Shown piece by piece: positions 53,098 through 61,521 of a stretch of 64,000 nucleotides of DNA. The stretch's first letter is position 1. The number at the start of each line of letters is the position of its first letter. Source of the DNA: Schleiferiaceae bacterium (GTDB lineage Bacteria > Bacteroidota > Bacteroidia > Flavobacteriales > Schleiferiaceae); the NCBI GenBank assembly GCA_028357285.1, contig JAOMWM010000004.1, positions 37,494 to 101,493 of the forward strand, written 5' to 3'. The position numbers were made by a program, and so were the translations under genes. Under the pieces are notes generated by a model. It had not been told where the DNA came from. It made no database searches and saw only the letters and a program-made list of their open reading frames with translations.

Positions 53098-54237
53098 ATT
53101 TCTCGAAATAACCACTTTTTGAATTTCAGAAGTGCCCTCACCTATAGTACATAGCTTACAATCGCGATAGAATTTCTCTACAGGATAGTCCTTAGTATAT
53201 CCATAGCCACCAAAGACTTGGACTGCTTCATTTGCAACTTCTGTAGAGATTTCTGACGCATACAGCTTGGCCATGGCACTTTCCTGTGTCATGGGTTTGC
53301 CCTCCTCTTTTAAGGCGCCCGAATGGCGAGTCATTAGTTCTGCCGCATAAACTTTAGTTGACATTTCAGCGAGTTTAAAACTCACCCCTTGAAACGAACG
53401 AATCTTCTTACCAAACTGTACCCTTTCATCTGCATAGCCAATGGCCGCATCCATTGCTCCGCGTGCAATTCCAACAGAAAGTGCAGCAATCGAAATACGT
53501 CCACCGTCTAATATTTTCATGGATTGAATAAAACCCTCTCCTACCTTGCCTAAAACATTTTCTTGCGGGACGCGACAATCATCAAAAAATAGACAAGCAG
53601 TTTCGGATGCGCGCATGCCCAATTTATTTTCTTTCTGTCCTGCTGTAAAACCGGGCGTACTCTTCTCAACGACAAATGCGGTCATTCCGTGCGAATCGCC
53701 TTTTTCCCCTGTTCGTGCAATGACCACAGCGATTTCAGAACTAATCGCATGTGTAATCCAATTCTTAGAACCATTTAACACATAATGGTCTCCGTCCAAA
53801 ATAGCAGTGGTATCCATACCTCCTGCATCAGAACCCGTTCCAGTCTCAGTAAGACCCCAGGCGCCGATCCATTCAGCAGTAGCCAACTTAGGTAACCATT
53901 TCTTCTTTTGAGCTTCCGTTCCAAACTGTAATATATGACCGGTACAAAGTGAATTGTGAGCAGCAACGGAAAGACCTATTGACCCACATACTTGCGCAAT
54001 TTCATCAATAATCGTGATATATTCTTGGTATCCCAGACCAGCACCACCGTATTCTTCAGGAACTAGAACCCCCATAAATCCTAATGCACCCATTTCTCTA
54101 AATAACGGAACGGGAAAGTGTTGACTTTCATCCCACTCCATAACATTAGGTCGGATATTTTTCTCTGCAAAATCTTTGGCCGATTGACGCACCATTTCCA
54201 GCAATTCCTGGCGCTCGTCACTGAGTTGAATTCTCAT
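53086..54237 (-). CDS. Acyl-CoA dehydrogenase
   Basis: 383 residues, typical size. FAD flavoprotein for the first step of fatty acid or branched-chain acyl-CoA beta-oxidation. Conserved segments: [41 protein letters not shown] and the [20 protein letters not shown] block. The catalytic Glu is in IGEGTSEIQ. It ends in the DUF2256 gene (12 bp). Chain-length preference cannot be told. Confidence 0.92.
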   Translation of the reverse strand: MRIQLSDERQELLEMVRQSAKDFAEKNIRPNVMEWDESQHFPVPLFREMGALGFMGVLVPEEYGGAGLGYQEYITIIDEIAQVCGSIGLSVAAHNSLCTGHILQFGTEAQKKKWLPKLATAEWIGAWGLTETGTGSDAGGMDTTAILDGDHYVLNGSKNWITHAISSEIAVVIARTGEKGDSHGMTAFVVEKSTPGFTAGQKENKLGMRASETACLFFDDCRVPQENVLGKVGEGFIQSMKILDGGRISIAALSVGIARGAMDAAIGYADERVQFGKKIRSFQGVSFKLAEMSTKVYAAELMTRHSGALKEEGKPMTQESAMAKLYASEISTEVANEAVQVFGGYGYTKDYPVEKFYRDCKLCTIGEGTSEIQKVVISRNLYR

Positions 54238-54276
54238 AAAATTGGTTTCTGTTGATAGGTTTGGTAAGATAACAAA

Positions 54277-54303
54277 GAAGCCCGCATGGTGTTTGCGGGC
54301 TTC
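54277..54303 (-). terminator. Rho-independent terminator after ettA
   Basis: 10-bp stem GAAGCCCGCA / TGCGGGCTTC, loop of 7 nt. On the minus strand TTTGTT follows; on the plus strand a longer T-run (54308-54316) follows, so it may work in both directions between ettA and the acyl-CoA dehydrogenase gene. Confidence 0.8.
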
Positions 54304-54335
54304 AATATTTTTTTTTCAATTCGGATCAACTTTTA

Positions 54336-56033
54336 CTAGCTGTCTTTTAACAACTTCTTGTATTTGAATCGAGTAGGTTCTGTGCGCCCGAGTCGCTTCA
54401 ATTTATTTTCTTCGTATTCACTAAAACTACCTTCAAAAGAGTACACCTCTGAATCACCCTCAAACGCTAAAATGTGCGTACAAACACGGTCTAAGAACCA
54501 GCGGTCGTGTGAAATAATCACCGCACACCCTGCAAAGTTTTCTAACGCCTCTTCCAACGCTCTTAATGTATTGATATCTAAGTCATTAGTAGGCTCATCC
54601 AAAAGTAAAACATTACCCCCTTCTTTAAGTGCCATGGCCAGGTGAAGGCGGTTGCGTTCACCTCCGGAAAGCACCCCTACTTTTTTGCTTTGATCACCGC
54701 CTGCGAAATTGAATCGGCTCAAATATGCACGAGCATTTACGCGCTGGCCACCAAGCAGTACTTCCTCTGTACCCTCTCCGACTACGTCGAAAATGGTTTT
54801 TTCTGGATTCAGCTTTTCGTGACTCTGATCGACGTAAGAAATCTGAACCGTCTCTCCCACATCAAAAGCGCCTGCATCCGGCTGTAACTGGTCCATGATC
54901 ATTTTAAAGATTGTGGTTTTACCCGCGCCGTTTGGACCGATGATTCCAACAATCCCTGCCGGCGGCAATGAGAAATTCAAATCGTCATAAAGCAATTTCT
55001 CGCCAAATCCCTTTTTTACATTTTTCGCATCAATAACATTGCTACCTAATCTAGGCCCCGCCGGGATAAAGATTTCAAGCTTGCTTTCTTTCTCTTTTTG
55101 CTCCTGAGACAACATACTTTCGTAGTTGTTCAAACGTGCTTTGCTCTTGCTTTGGCGTCCTTTTGGGTTCATGCGCACCCACTCGAGCTCGCGCTCTAAG
55201 GTTTTACGGCGTTTTGAAGCTTGCTTTTCCTCTTGCGCCATACGTTTAGTTTTCTGATCGAGCCAAGAGCTGTAATTCCCCTTCCAAGGAATCCCCTCAC
55301 CGCGGTCCAATTCTAAAATCCATCCCGCTACATTGTCTAGGAAATAACGGTCGTGCGTTACCGCAATAACGGTCCCTTTATATTGTTGTAAGTGCTGCTC
55401 CAACCACAAAATACTCTCTGCATCTAAATGGTTGGTAGGCTCATCCAATAAGAGTACGTCGGGTTGTTGTAACAAAAGACGGCAGAGTGCTACGCGGCGG
55501 GCTTCCCCACCTGAGAGATGGTCAACTAATTGCTCCGATGGTGGACAATTCAATGCATCCATCGCACGGTTCAACATCGTATCTAATTCCCATGCATTCG
55601 TCGCATCAATCTGATCTTGAAGCACCGCTTGACGGGCCATTAGCTGCTCCATCTTATCCGGATTTTCATACACCTCTGGCAAACCAAACTGGTCGTTTAT
55701 GCTATTGTATTCATCTAAAACGGCCACTGTTTCAGCAGCGCCTTCTTTGACAATATCTAAAACTGTTTTTCCTTTTTCTAACTGAGGCTCTTGCTCTAAA
55801 TATCCAACGGTATAGCCATGTGCAAAAACGACATCGCCTTGATAGCTTTTTTCTACCCCGGCAATAATCTTTAAAAGTGTCGATTTACCTGAGCCATTTA
55901 AACCTAAGATGCCTATTTTGGCTCCATAGAAGAAAGAGAGGTAAATGTCCTTTAATATAGCTTTGTTGTTGTGAGGAAGGACTTTGCTCACTTTGGACAT
56001 CGAAAAAATGACCTTTTGACCGTCGTCTGACAT
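54336..56033 (-). CDS. ettA: Energy-dependent translational throttle protein EttA (ABC-F)
   Basis: 565 residues from the ATG at 56033 (MSDDGQKVIFSM, the usual family start). Two ABC domains: Walker A GLNGSGKST and GPNGAGKTT, signatures LSGGEARR and LSGGERNR, Walker B LLLDEPTNHLD and LLLDEPTNDLD. No membrane segment. Gates ribosome entry into elongation according to the ATP/ADP ratio. The start codon lies on the opposite strand of the start codon of the secreted protein at 56032, sharing CATG. Confidence 0.94.
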   Translation of the reverse strand: MSDDGQKVIFSMSKVSKVLPHNNKAILKDIYLSFFYGAKIGILGLNGSGKSTLLKIIAGVEKSYQGDVVFAHGYTVGYLEQEPQLEKGKTVLDIVKEGAAETVAVLDEYNSINDQFGLPEVYENPDKMEQLMARQAVLQDQIDATNAWELDTMLNRAMDALNCPPSEQLVDHLSGGEARRVALCRLLLQQPDVLLLDEPTNHLDAESILWLEQHLQQYKGTVIAVTHDRYFLDNVAGWILELDRGEGIPWKGNYSSWLDQKTKRMAQEEKQASKRRKTLERELEWVRMNPKGRQSKSKARLNNYESMLSQEQKEKESKLEIFIPAGPRLGSNVIDAKNVKKGFGEKLLYDDLNFSLPPAGIVGIIGPNGAGKTTIFKMIMDQLQPDAGAFDVGETVQISYVDQSHEKLNPEKTIFDVVGEGTEEVLLGGQRVNARAYLSRFNFAGGDQSKKVGVLSGGERNRLHLAMALKEGGNVLLLDEPTNDLDINTLRALEEALENFAGCAVIISHDRWFLDRVCTHILAFEGDSEVYSFEGSFSEYEENKLKRLGRTEPTRFKYKKLLKDS

Positions 56034-56799
56034 GTATAAACGTATTTCTAATTTAGTACTGATTCTTCTTGCGTTGTTTGCTTTTAACGGCACGACGCTA
56101 TCTGCCCAAAGTTACATATTGAAAGGGACTGTAGTAGATAGAGATTCAACTTTTGCATTGCCAAATTCTCATGTGGTCAATAACAGGACATTTATGGGTA
56201 CCGTTTCGAACGGAATCGGTTACTTCGAGATTCCTGTTGCTGACGGCGATACCCTCGTTTTCTCTAACATTGGCTACCAATTCAAATACGTTCCTATTGA
56301 TAGCGCATTATGTGCCGCACTAGCTGCTGGGCAAGAGCAAGTGCTCAAACTTATTCCTAGGAATTACTTGTTAGATGAAGTTAGTATTTATGCAATCACC
56401 TCAAACAATCCACGCACCATGCCTCAGCGTAGCCCTCGTGTACCATCAAACGCGGATATTCGGATACCAGAAGCAGTTGCACCGACGCTCGCAAATCCTT
56501 TAGACTTTTTGTATTACAGCTTCGGGAAGCGCCCACAGCAATTGGCCGCATTAAGAAAATTGCAGCAGGAAGATTACTACCGCAGAAAGTTAGAGGAGGG
56601 AAATAATCGGACCATTTTGGAAGATTTAACCGGTATTCCAAAAGAGGAAATGGAGGCGTTCATGTTCTATTGCAAATATTCGGAAACCCAGATTCGAACC
56701 TTCAATGATTATCAATTCCTCGTTTCACTGCTTCTTTGTTACGAAGAATACGAAAGAGAAAAAGCCCAATTAGAAACCGAAGAGTCCCTAAAACGTTAA
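56032..56799 (+). CDS. Secreted protein with carboxypeptidase regulatory-like domain
   Basis: 255 residues. Signal peptide 1-25 (TTLSAQ). About 26-115 forms a carboxypeptidase D regulatory-like beta sandwich (YILKGTVVDRDSTFALPNSH, ...GYFEIPVADGDTLVFSNIGY), which is common at the N-terminus of TonB-dependent receptors but here stands alone. The second half is helical and charged (RKLQQEDYYRRKLEEG). Function unknown, probably periplasmic. The start overlaps that of ettA on the other strand. Confidence 0.72.
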   Translation: MYKRISNLVLILLALFAFNGTTLSAQSYILKGTVVDRDSTFALPNSHVVNNRTFMGTVSNGIGYFEIPVADGDTLVFSNIGYQFKYVPIDSALCAALAAGQEQVLKLIPRNYLLDEVSIYAITSNNPRTMPQRSPRVPSNADIRIPEAVAPTLANPLDFLYYSFGKRPQQLAALRKLQQEDYYRRKLEEGNNRTILEDLTGIPKEEMEAFMFYCKYSETQIRTFNDYQFLVSLLLCYEEYEREKAQLETEESLKR

Positions 56800-56803
56800 A
56801 ACC

Positions 56804-57616
56804 ATGGAACACCAACAATACTTAGAGCAGAATCGCGCGCTTTGGGACCATTGGGCAAGTCTGCACCCACAATCTGCTTTCTACAATAACGCATCGTTCA
56901 TAGAACACCAGCAATCACTCCACTCCATTGAACGGAATGTATTGCCTAATTTAAAGGGCAAAAGTGTACTCCATTTGCAATGTCACTTTGGACAAGATAC
57001 AATCAGCCTAGCGACTTTAGGTGCAACCCGCGTTGTAGGTCTTGATTTTAGCCCAGAAGCGATCCGACAAGCGGAAAAGTTAAATACAGCATGCGGCACT
57101 CAGGTCACCTTTGTTGAATCTGATGTTTTGCAAATAATTCCCCATTTAGAAAATACCTTTGACGTCGTCTTTGCATCTTATGGTGTCGTTGGATGGCATC
57201 CTTCGGCTAAAGCGTGGATGGATGCGGCATTTGCTTACTTAAAGCCCGGTGGATCGCTCGTCCTGGTGGATTTCCATCCCGTATTGTGGATCCTTGATGA
57301 AGAGTTTAAAGAGATTAAATACCCGTATTTCAATACTGGAGTCATTATTGAAGATCGCGCCGGTAGTTACGCAGCCCCTGAAGCCGATCAAATGGTAAAT
57401 TATACTTGGAACCACAGTATCAGTGATCTCATCTTACCCATCGCAGATCACCCTGAGCGTTCCTTGACCTTCTTCGGTGAAAGTGATTGGAGTCCATATG
57501 CTCTATTCCAGCATACTGAAAAAGCACCTGGCCAATTCCAAATTAAAGGAAAGGAAGGCTTCTTCCCACTCGTCTATGCCATACGTGCACGAAAAGAGCC
57601 AGTTGGAAACGACTAA
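56804..57616 (+). CDS. Class I SAM-dependent methyltransferase
   Basis: 270 residues. SAM-binding motif I VLHLQCHFGQDTISLA, motif II VVGLDFSPEAI, post motif DVVFASYGVVGWHP. Substrate unknown. No signal peptide. It starts 4 bp after the preceding gene, and its stop overlaps that of the plasmanylethanolamine desaturase gene by 4 bp. Confidence 0.85.
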   Translation: MEHQQYLEQNRALWDHWASLHPQSAFYNNASFIEHQQSLHSIERNVLPNLKGKSVLHLQCHFGQDTISLATLGATRVVGLDFSPEAIRQAEKLNTACGTQVTFVESDVLQIIPHLENTFDVVFASYGVVGWHPSAKAWMDAAFAYLKPGGSLVLVDFHPVLWILDEEFKEIKYPYFNTGVIIEDRAGSYAAPEADQMVNYTWNHSISDLILPIADHPERSLTFFGESDWSPYALFQHTEKAPGQFQIKGKEGFFPLVYAIRARKEPVGND

Positions 57617-58161
57617 TGCACACGATCCGTCGTGTAGATTTTAAACCATGACAGCACCCGCTCCACTGTGAACCAGAATCTCGATCTATCTAAAATAGGA
57701 TTGAGCCATGGCGTGTATGTGCAATACGAGCGCGTTTCAGGTTTCGTATGGTGTTTTGCGTGATCTTGCGGACGCTGAAGCACTTTGATTCGCTGCAGCC
57801 AATGTATAAGTCTCGGTTTTTCATCCGGAAACTTGTGCGCCCATTGGTGTACGATATTTGCATTCGCACCTAAAATCGCAATGAACCACCATTGCCAAGC
57901 TACTGATCCTGTAATGAAGTAAACCGCCAAAAGCAATACCGTAACACCTGCCCAACCCGATTTACACAAATACCAATAACCTCTCGTGATCATTTTTCGC
58001 GGATTCGCATGGTGCCAGGTATTGATTTCTATGATCGCTTTACCTACAATGGGCATATCTTCTCGACCATAACGGTCCATCCACCAATGCACTACTCCTG
58101 TCAAAAAGTCCAATAACAAATACAACAGCAAAACTTCGACTACTCCATTTACAATTTCCAT
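57613..58161 (-). CDS. CarF/PEDS1-type plasmanylethanolamine desaturase
   Basis: 182 residues with membrane helices and a His-rich motif set of the Lipid_desat (TMEM189/Kua) family: GVVHWWMDRYG (His25, Asp29), NTWHHANP (His50, His51), NIVHQWAHKFPDE (His105, His109), PQDHAKHHTKPETRSY (His134, His137, His138) and TPWLNPILD. These match the di-iron site pattern of CarF/PEDS1, which makes the vinyl ether bond of plasmalogens. In Myxococcus, CarF is needed for singlet-oxygen signalling to carotenoid genes (family knowledge); here carotenoid genes lie about 3 kb away. Convergent with the methyltransferase (4 bp overlap). Confidence 0.85.
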   Translation of the reverse strand: MEIVNGVVEVLLLYLLLDFLTGVVHWWMDRYGREDMPIVGKAIIEINTWHHANPRKMITRGYWYLCKSGWAGVTVLLLAVYFITGSVAWQWWFIAILGANANIVHQWAHKFPDEKPRLIHWLQRIKVLQRPQDHAKHHTKPETRSYCTYTPWLNPILDRSRFWFTVERVLSWFKIYTTDRVH

Positions 58162-58343
58162 AATCTATTTATTTACAGAAACTTACATCAATCATCCGTG
58201 TCTATAGATGCTATGAAATTCTCATAAGCAAGCGACGCAACAACGGATCCTACCAAAAACTTTCATCCTGTATTCAACTAGTCTCGCTATCGAGATTTTC
58301 ATCACCTAACCAGTAGAGAAATAAAAAATTATAGTACTTTGTA

Positions 58344-58375
58344 TTGCATAGTACCTATTTTAACATATATCTTTG
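58344..58375 (+). promoter_or_regulatory. Candidate Bacteroidota promoter (TTG-N21-TATCTTTG)
   Basis: TTG at 58344-58346 and TATCTTTG at 58368-58375, spaced 21 bp, within the usual range. The ATG of the first gene of the PadR/PspC operon lies 19 bp after it. This is the most complete promoter in the window. Confidence 0.55.
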
Positions 58376-58394
58376 CCTCAAATAATATTGGTTA

Positions 58395-58862
58395 ATGAAA
58401 AAATACATCCTACACCTCGTACTTATTGCATGTACTACAGGCGCATTCGGTCAAACAAAAGGATTGGCGGATGAACTTTACGAAGAATATGAGCCCAAAC
58501 CTTACGTTTCTGGCTTCAGTTTTGGTGGATCATTGCTCAGCGCACTCCCATTAGATATTGATTTTGCTAATGGAAACTTCGAACGCACCCTTAACGGTGA
58601 AATCAAACGGGTGCAATGGTTGCGGATTTCAGATGAGCGTTACATAAAAGTAGTAAGCAGCGAATGGGAGCAATTCCTCAATAAGGCACGCTACAAAAAA
58701 GTTCCAATCGAAGATGATGATGGCCAAGACCATATCCTGTTCATACGAGGGAGTAGAACACGATTTGATGAAGCTCACTTTTTAATTCGTGAAGATGCAA
58801 GCGCCATATTACTCACCTTTTACGGCGATTTCACATTGACAAAGACTTTAGATGAAGATTGA
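58395..58862 (+). CDS. Secreted DUF4252-like protein
   Basis: 155 residues. Signal peptide 1-19 (GAFGQ). The RGSRTRFDEAHFLIREDA and LTFYGDFTL pattern at the C-terminus resembles DUF4252. Function unknown. First gene of an operon with a PadR regulator (11 bp overlap) and a PspC-domain protein. It has its own promoter. Confidence 0.62.
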   Translation: MKKYILHLVLIACTTGAFGQTKGLADELYEEYEPKPYVSGFSFGGSLLSALPLDIDFANGNFERTLNGEIKRVQWLRISDERYIKVVSSEWEQFLNKARYKKVPIEDDDGQDHILFIRGSRTRFDEAHFLIREDASAILLTFYGDFTLTKTLDED

Positions 58863-59184
58863 AAATACAAAAGCACAAATGCGCAAAGGCGTCTTAGAAT
58901 ATTGCATTCTTGGCATTCTAAGTAACGGGGATGCCTACGCATCAGACATTATTGAGCGGCTCAAAGGTGCTGAACTCATCGTTGTCGAAGGAACCCTCTA
59001 CCCTTTGCTAACGCGACTTAAAAATGCCGATCTGTTAGAATACCGCTGGGAAGAAAGCAACGCTGGCCCCCCGCGTAAATACTACAGCCTTAGCGCGCAA
59101 GGACGTGCTTTCCAATTAGAACTAAAAGGTACCTGGGAAAACCTGAATAACGCCGTTGAACAACTTACTTCGACCCCATCATGA
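58852..59184 (+). CDS. PadR-family transcriptional regulator
   Basis: 110 residues, winged helix with MRKGVLEYCILGILS, then GTLYPLLTRLKNADLLEY and GPPRKYYSLSAQG, the PadR signature. Usually a repressor of its own operon. Start codon overlaps the end of the previous gene, and its stop overlaps the next start (ATGA), so translation is coupled. The ligand is unknown. Confidence 0.9.
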   Translation: MKIENTKAQMRKGVLEYCILGILSNGDAYASDIIERLKGAELIVVEGTLYPLLTRLKNADLLEYRWEESNAGPPRKYYSLSAQGRAFQLELKGTWENLNNAVEQLTSTPS

Positions 59185-60818
59185 ATAAAACAATAAACAT
59201 CAACCTTGCAGGCATCATCTTCCACCTTGATGAAGTGGCCTATGAAAAGTTTAAAACTTACCTGTCCAATGTCAAAACTGCTTTGGGTAAAGAAGAAAGC
59301 GGTGAAGAAATCATTGCGGATATAGAAGCTAGGATTGCCGAAATATTCAACCTACGCATGAAGGAAACTGGCGCCCAAGTCGTTGGCTTAGCTGATGTTG
59401 AATTCATCATCGAGACTTTAGGACAACCAGAAGCCTTTATAGATGAGTCTGAAAATGAGGCACCTAAGTCAAGCAGCAAGGAAACCCGACGATTCTTCAG
59501 AAATCCGGACGAAAAGGTGATTGGCGGTGTCTGCAGTGGTATCGGTGCTTACTTTAACATCGACCCCGTTTGGATTCGAGTACTGTTTTTAATCTTACTC
59601 TTTTTTACAGGTATTGGGTTCCTAACCTATGTGATACTTTGGGCCGCCATTCCGGAGGCCAAAACGACTGCTCAAAAACTCCAAATGCGTGGTGAGGCTG
59701 TTAATCTCAATAATATTGAGAAGCTTTTCACAAAAGTTGAAGATTATACTTCCACCGAGAAAATCAAATCGGGAGTCAACAGTTTTGTTTCTTTTATAGT
59801 GAACGGAATCGGATCTATTTTTTCATTCATTTTTAAGTTTATCGGTGTCTTGCTGGCCATTGCAGGAGCAATGATCGCTTTTACCCTCATTGTTGCGTTG
59901 CTTGGGATTTTCGGCAGTACTTGGAATTTAGACGGGTTCAACTTTATCAGCCTAAACGGCTACATCTATGGTCTTGACGGGGCTCAAGCAATATTCGGCA
60001 GCGGATGGCGTTTACTCGCATTACGCGTGGGCACCTTACTCACTCTATTATTGCCTTTGTTTGCATTGGTGGTTTTCCTCGCTAAAATATTTGGACGAGA
60101 ATTGACCAATTCGAAACTCCTCTCCTTCTCTGGAATTGCCAGTTTCATCGTTGGATTGATCCTCATTTTCATTAGCGCAGGTTCGCTCATTACAGACTTT
60201 AGAGAACGTGCAACAGAAACTGATCAAATCACTTTATCAGGAATGAGTTTTGATATCACCGCAGACATTCTTGAAGACGAGCAAGGGTTTTTCTTTGATG
60301 TAGAAGACGAATTACTACATATTGAAAATGTCCGATTCAATATAGAGGCGACCCGATCTTCCACTGCAAGTCTTGAATTGAAACATGCTGCTAGTGGTCG
60401 AAACCATTCCGATGCCCGTACGCGAGCACAATCCTTTGACTACTCTACTGCACAAGAAGGAGAAGCATTGCGACTAAGCGAATACTTCACCGTGCCAAAA
60501 GAATCTTTATACAGAGGACAAGATTTGAAGGTTACCCTGCGTTTACCTGTAGGTGCGACGGTCTATTTAGACGAGAGCATTGAAAACATTATGTACGACA
60601 TCGGCAACGTTCAAGATATGTACGTCGGCGATATGCTTGGACACCTTTGGGAAATGACGCCAGAGGGATTGTCCTGCACCGACTGTTCAACGATTCAATA
60701 CTACAATACGAAAGAGATCGAGGAATCCATTGAAGATAACCTCGACGAAATGGAGGAATCCATTGAACGAAAACTAGAAGAGTTGGAGCTAGAGTTAAAG
60801 AAACTAAAAGACCGGTAG
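59181..60818 (+). CDS. PspC-domain membrane protein
   Basis: 545 residues. After an N-terminal cytoplasmic region (with a helix EEIIADIEARIAEIFNLR), the PspC domain (FRNPDEKVIGGVCSGIGAYF) leads to several membrane helices (about 135-155, 205-245, 280-300, 315-340). The C-terminal part is periplasmic-like beta-rich and ends in an acidic coiled helix (ESIERKLEELELELKKLK). Envelope-stress-related by analogy with phage shock protein C. PadR plus PspC is a common gene pair in Bacteroidota. Confidence 0.86.
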   Translation: MNKTININLAGIIFHLDEVAYEKFKTYLSNVKTALGKEESGEEIIADIEARIAEIFNLRMKETGAQVVGLADVEFIIETLGQPEAFIDESENEAPKSSSKETRRFFRNPDEKVIGGVCSGIGAYFNIDPVWIRVLFLILLFFTGIGFLTYVILWAAIPEAKTTAQKLQMRGEAVNLNNIEKLFTKVEDYTSTEKIKSGVNSFVSFIVNGIGSIFSFIFKFIGVLLAIAGAMIAFTLIVALLGIFGSTWNLDGFNFISLNGYIYGLDGAQAIFGSGWRLLALRVGTLLTLLLPLFALVVFLAKIFGRELTNSKLLSFSGIASFIVGLILIFISAGSLITDFRERATETDQITLSGMSFDITADILEDEQGFFFDVEDELLHIENVRFNIEATRSSTASLELKHAASGRNHSDARTRAQSFDYSTAQEGEALRLSEYFTVPKESLYRGQDLKVTLRLPVGATVYLDESIENIMYDIGNVQDMYVGDMLGHLWEMTPEGLSCTDCSTIQYYNTKEIEESIEDNLDEMEESIERKLEELELELKKLKDR

Positions 60819-60846
60819 GCCCGTACCCTGGCCTAATTCTGAACGT

Positions 60847-60878
60847 AAACCCTCGCCTTTGGCCGGGGTTTCTTTTTT
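60847..60878 (+). terminator. Rho-independent terminator after the PspC gene
   Basis: Stem AAACCC / GGGTTT continuing imperfectly through GCC / GGC with a small loop, followed by TCTTTTTT, 28 bp after the stop. Confidence 0.75.
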
Positions 60879-61521
60879 ACTGCATCGCGTATAACGATCC
60901 TAAAACAAAAAAGAATACTGAAAGCACAACAATAACCCAGATACTCAAAGGATTACGAACATCCCCCGATGCCGTTAATCGGGCAAAAAGTGTACTCAAA
61001 ACGAACCAAGCAAGGTAATTCTCCATGGGTACTGCGACTGCATCCCATTCCCAATAGGTCAATTCAATCGCTACAGGCTCAATCAAGACATCCATTGCGG
61101 TCATGGCGAGTCCAGTGAGTATGCTGCGCATCCAAACACTTTGAAATCGGACCCCAGTAAGATCATAAAACGAACGAATCAGTACCCACCATAAAATACC
61201 AATCATAAAGGGCGTCCCCATAATCCCTGGACCTAGGGCTGTACCGTAAGAATAGGCGCCAAAAGGAAATCCGGTATTAGTACCAATCAATTCAATGATA
61301 AAACCAAGAAATATAGGTAGGAAATAAGCCCACTTAACTACAGGTCGCTCTGTAGTGTATAAAAATAGACCCGCGAGTAACAAGAGGTTAAAAGGCGTAA
61401 GGACCACTAATTGGTCGCGCCATTCGCCGCCGAGCAAAAACAAGCCTACCACATGGAATATCACTAAAATCCAGCCCGCGTAAGATTTAATCAACTCTTT
61501 GGTTTTTAACATATTATTCAT
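60877..61521 (-). CDS. Carotenoid 1',2'-hydratase-like membrane protein (CruF/DUF422 family)
   Basis: About 214 residues with 6-7 membrane helices. The GTNTGFPFGAYSYG and LGPGIMGTPFMIGILWW segments, and MTAMDVLIEPVAIELTYWEW, are typical of the PF04240 carotenoid biosynthesis family, which includes CruF. CruF adds water to the terminal double bond of lycopene- or gamma-carotene-type ends. The start is ATG at 61521 or 61512; crtD ends at 61514, so the genes overlap or adjoin. The substrate is inferred from the neighbour. Confidence 0.78.
   Translation of the reverse strand: MNNMLKTKELIKSYAGWILVIFHVVGLFLLGGEWRDQLVVLTPFNLLLLAGLFLYTTERPVVKWAYFLPIFLGFIIELIGTNTGFPFGAYSYGTALGPGIMGTPFMIGILWWVLIRSFYDLTGVRFQSVWMRSILTGLAMTAMDVLIEPVAIELTYWEWDAVAVPMENYLAWFVLSTLFARLTASGDVRNPLSIWVIVVLSVFFFVLGSLYAMQ

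Noticed and set aside
52935..53141. N-terminal extension of the TIGR03643 frame
   Set aside because: It is antisense to DUF2256 and not part of the conserved family core; a TTG start at 52934 is more likely.
58162..58394. Gene in the 233-bp gap before the PadR operon
   Set aside because: No frame of useful length; only a short CTCG/CGAG hairpin and the promoter at 58344-58375 are visible.
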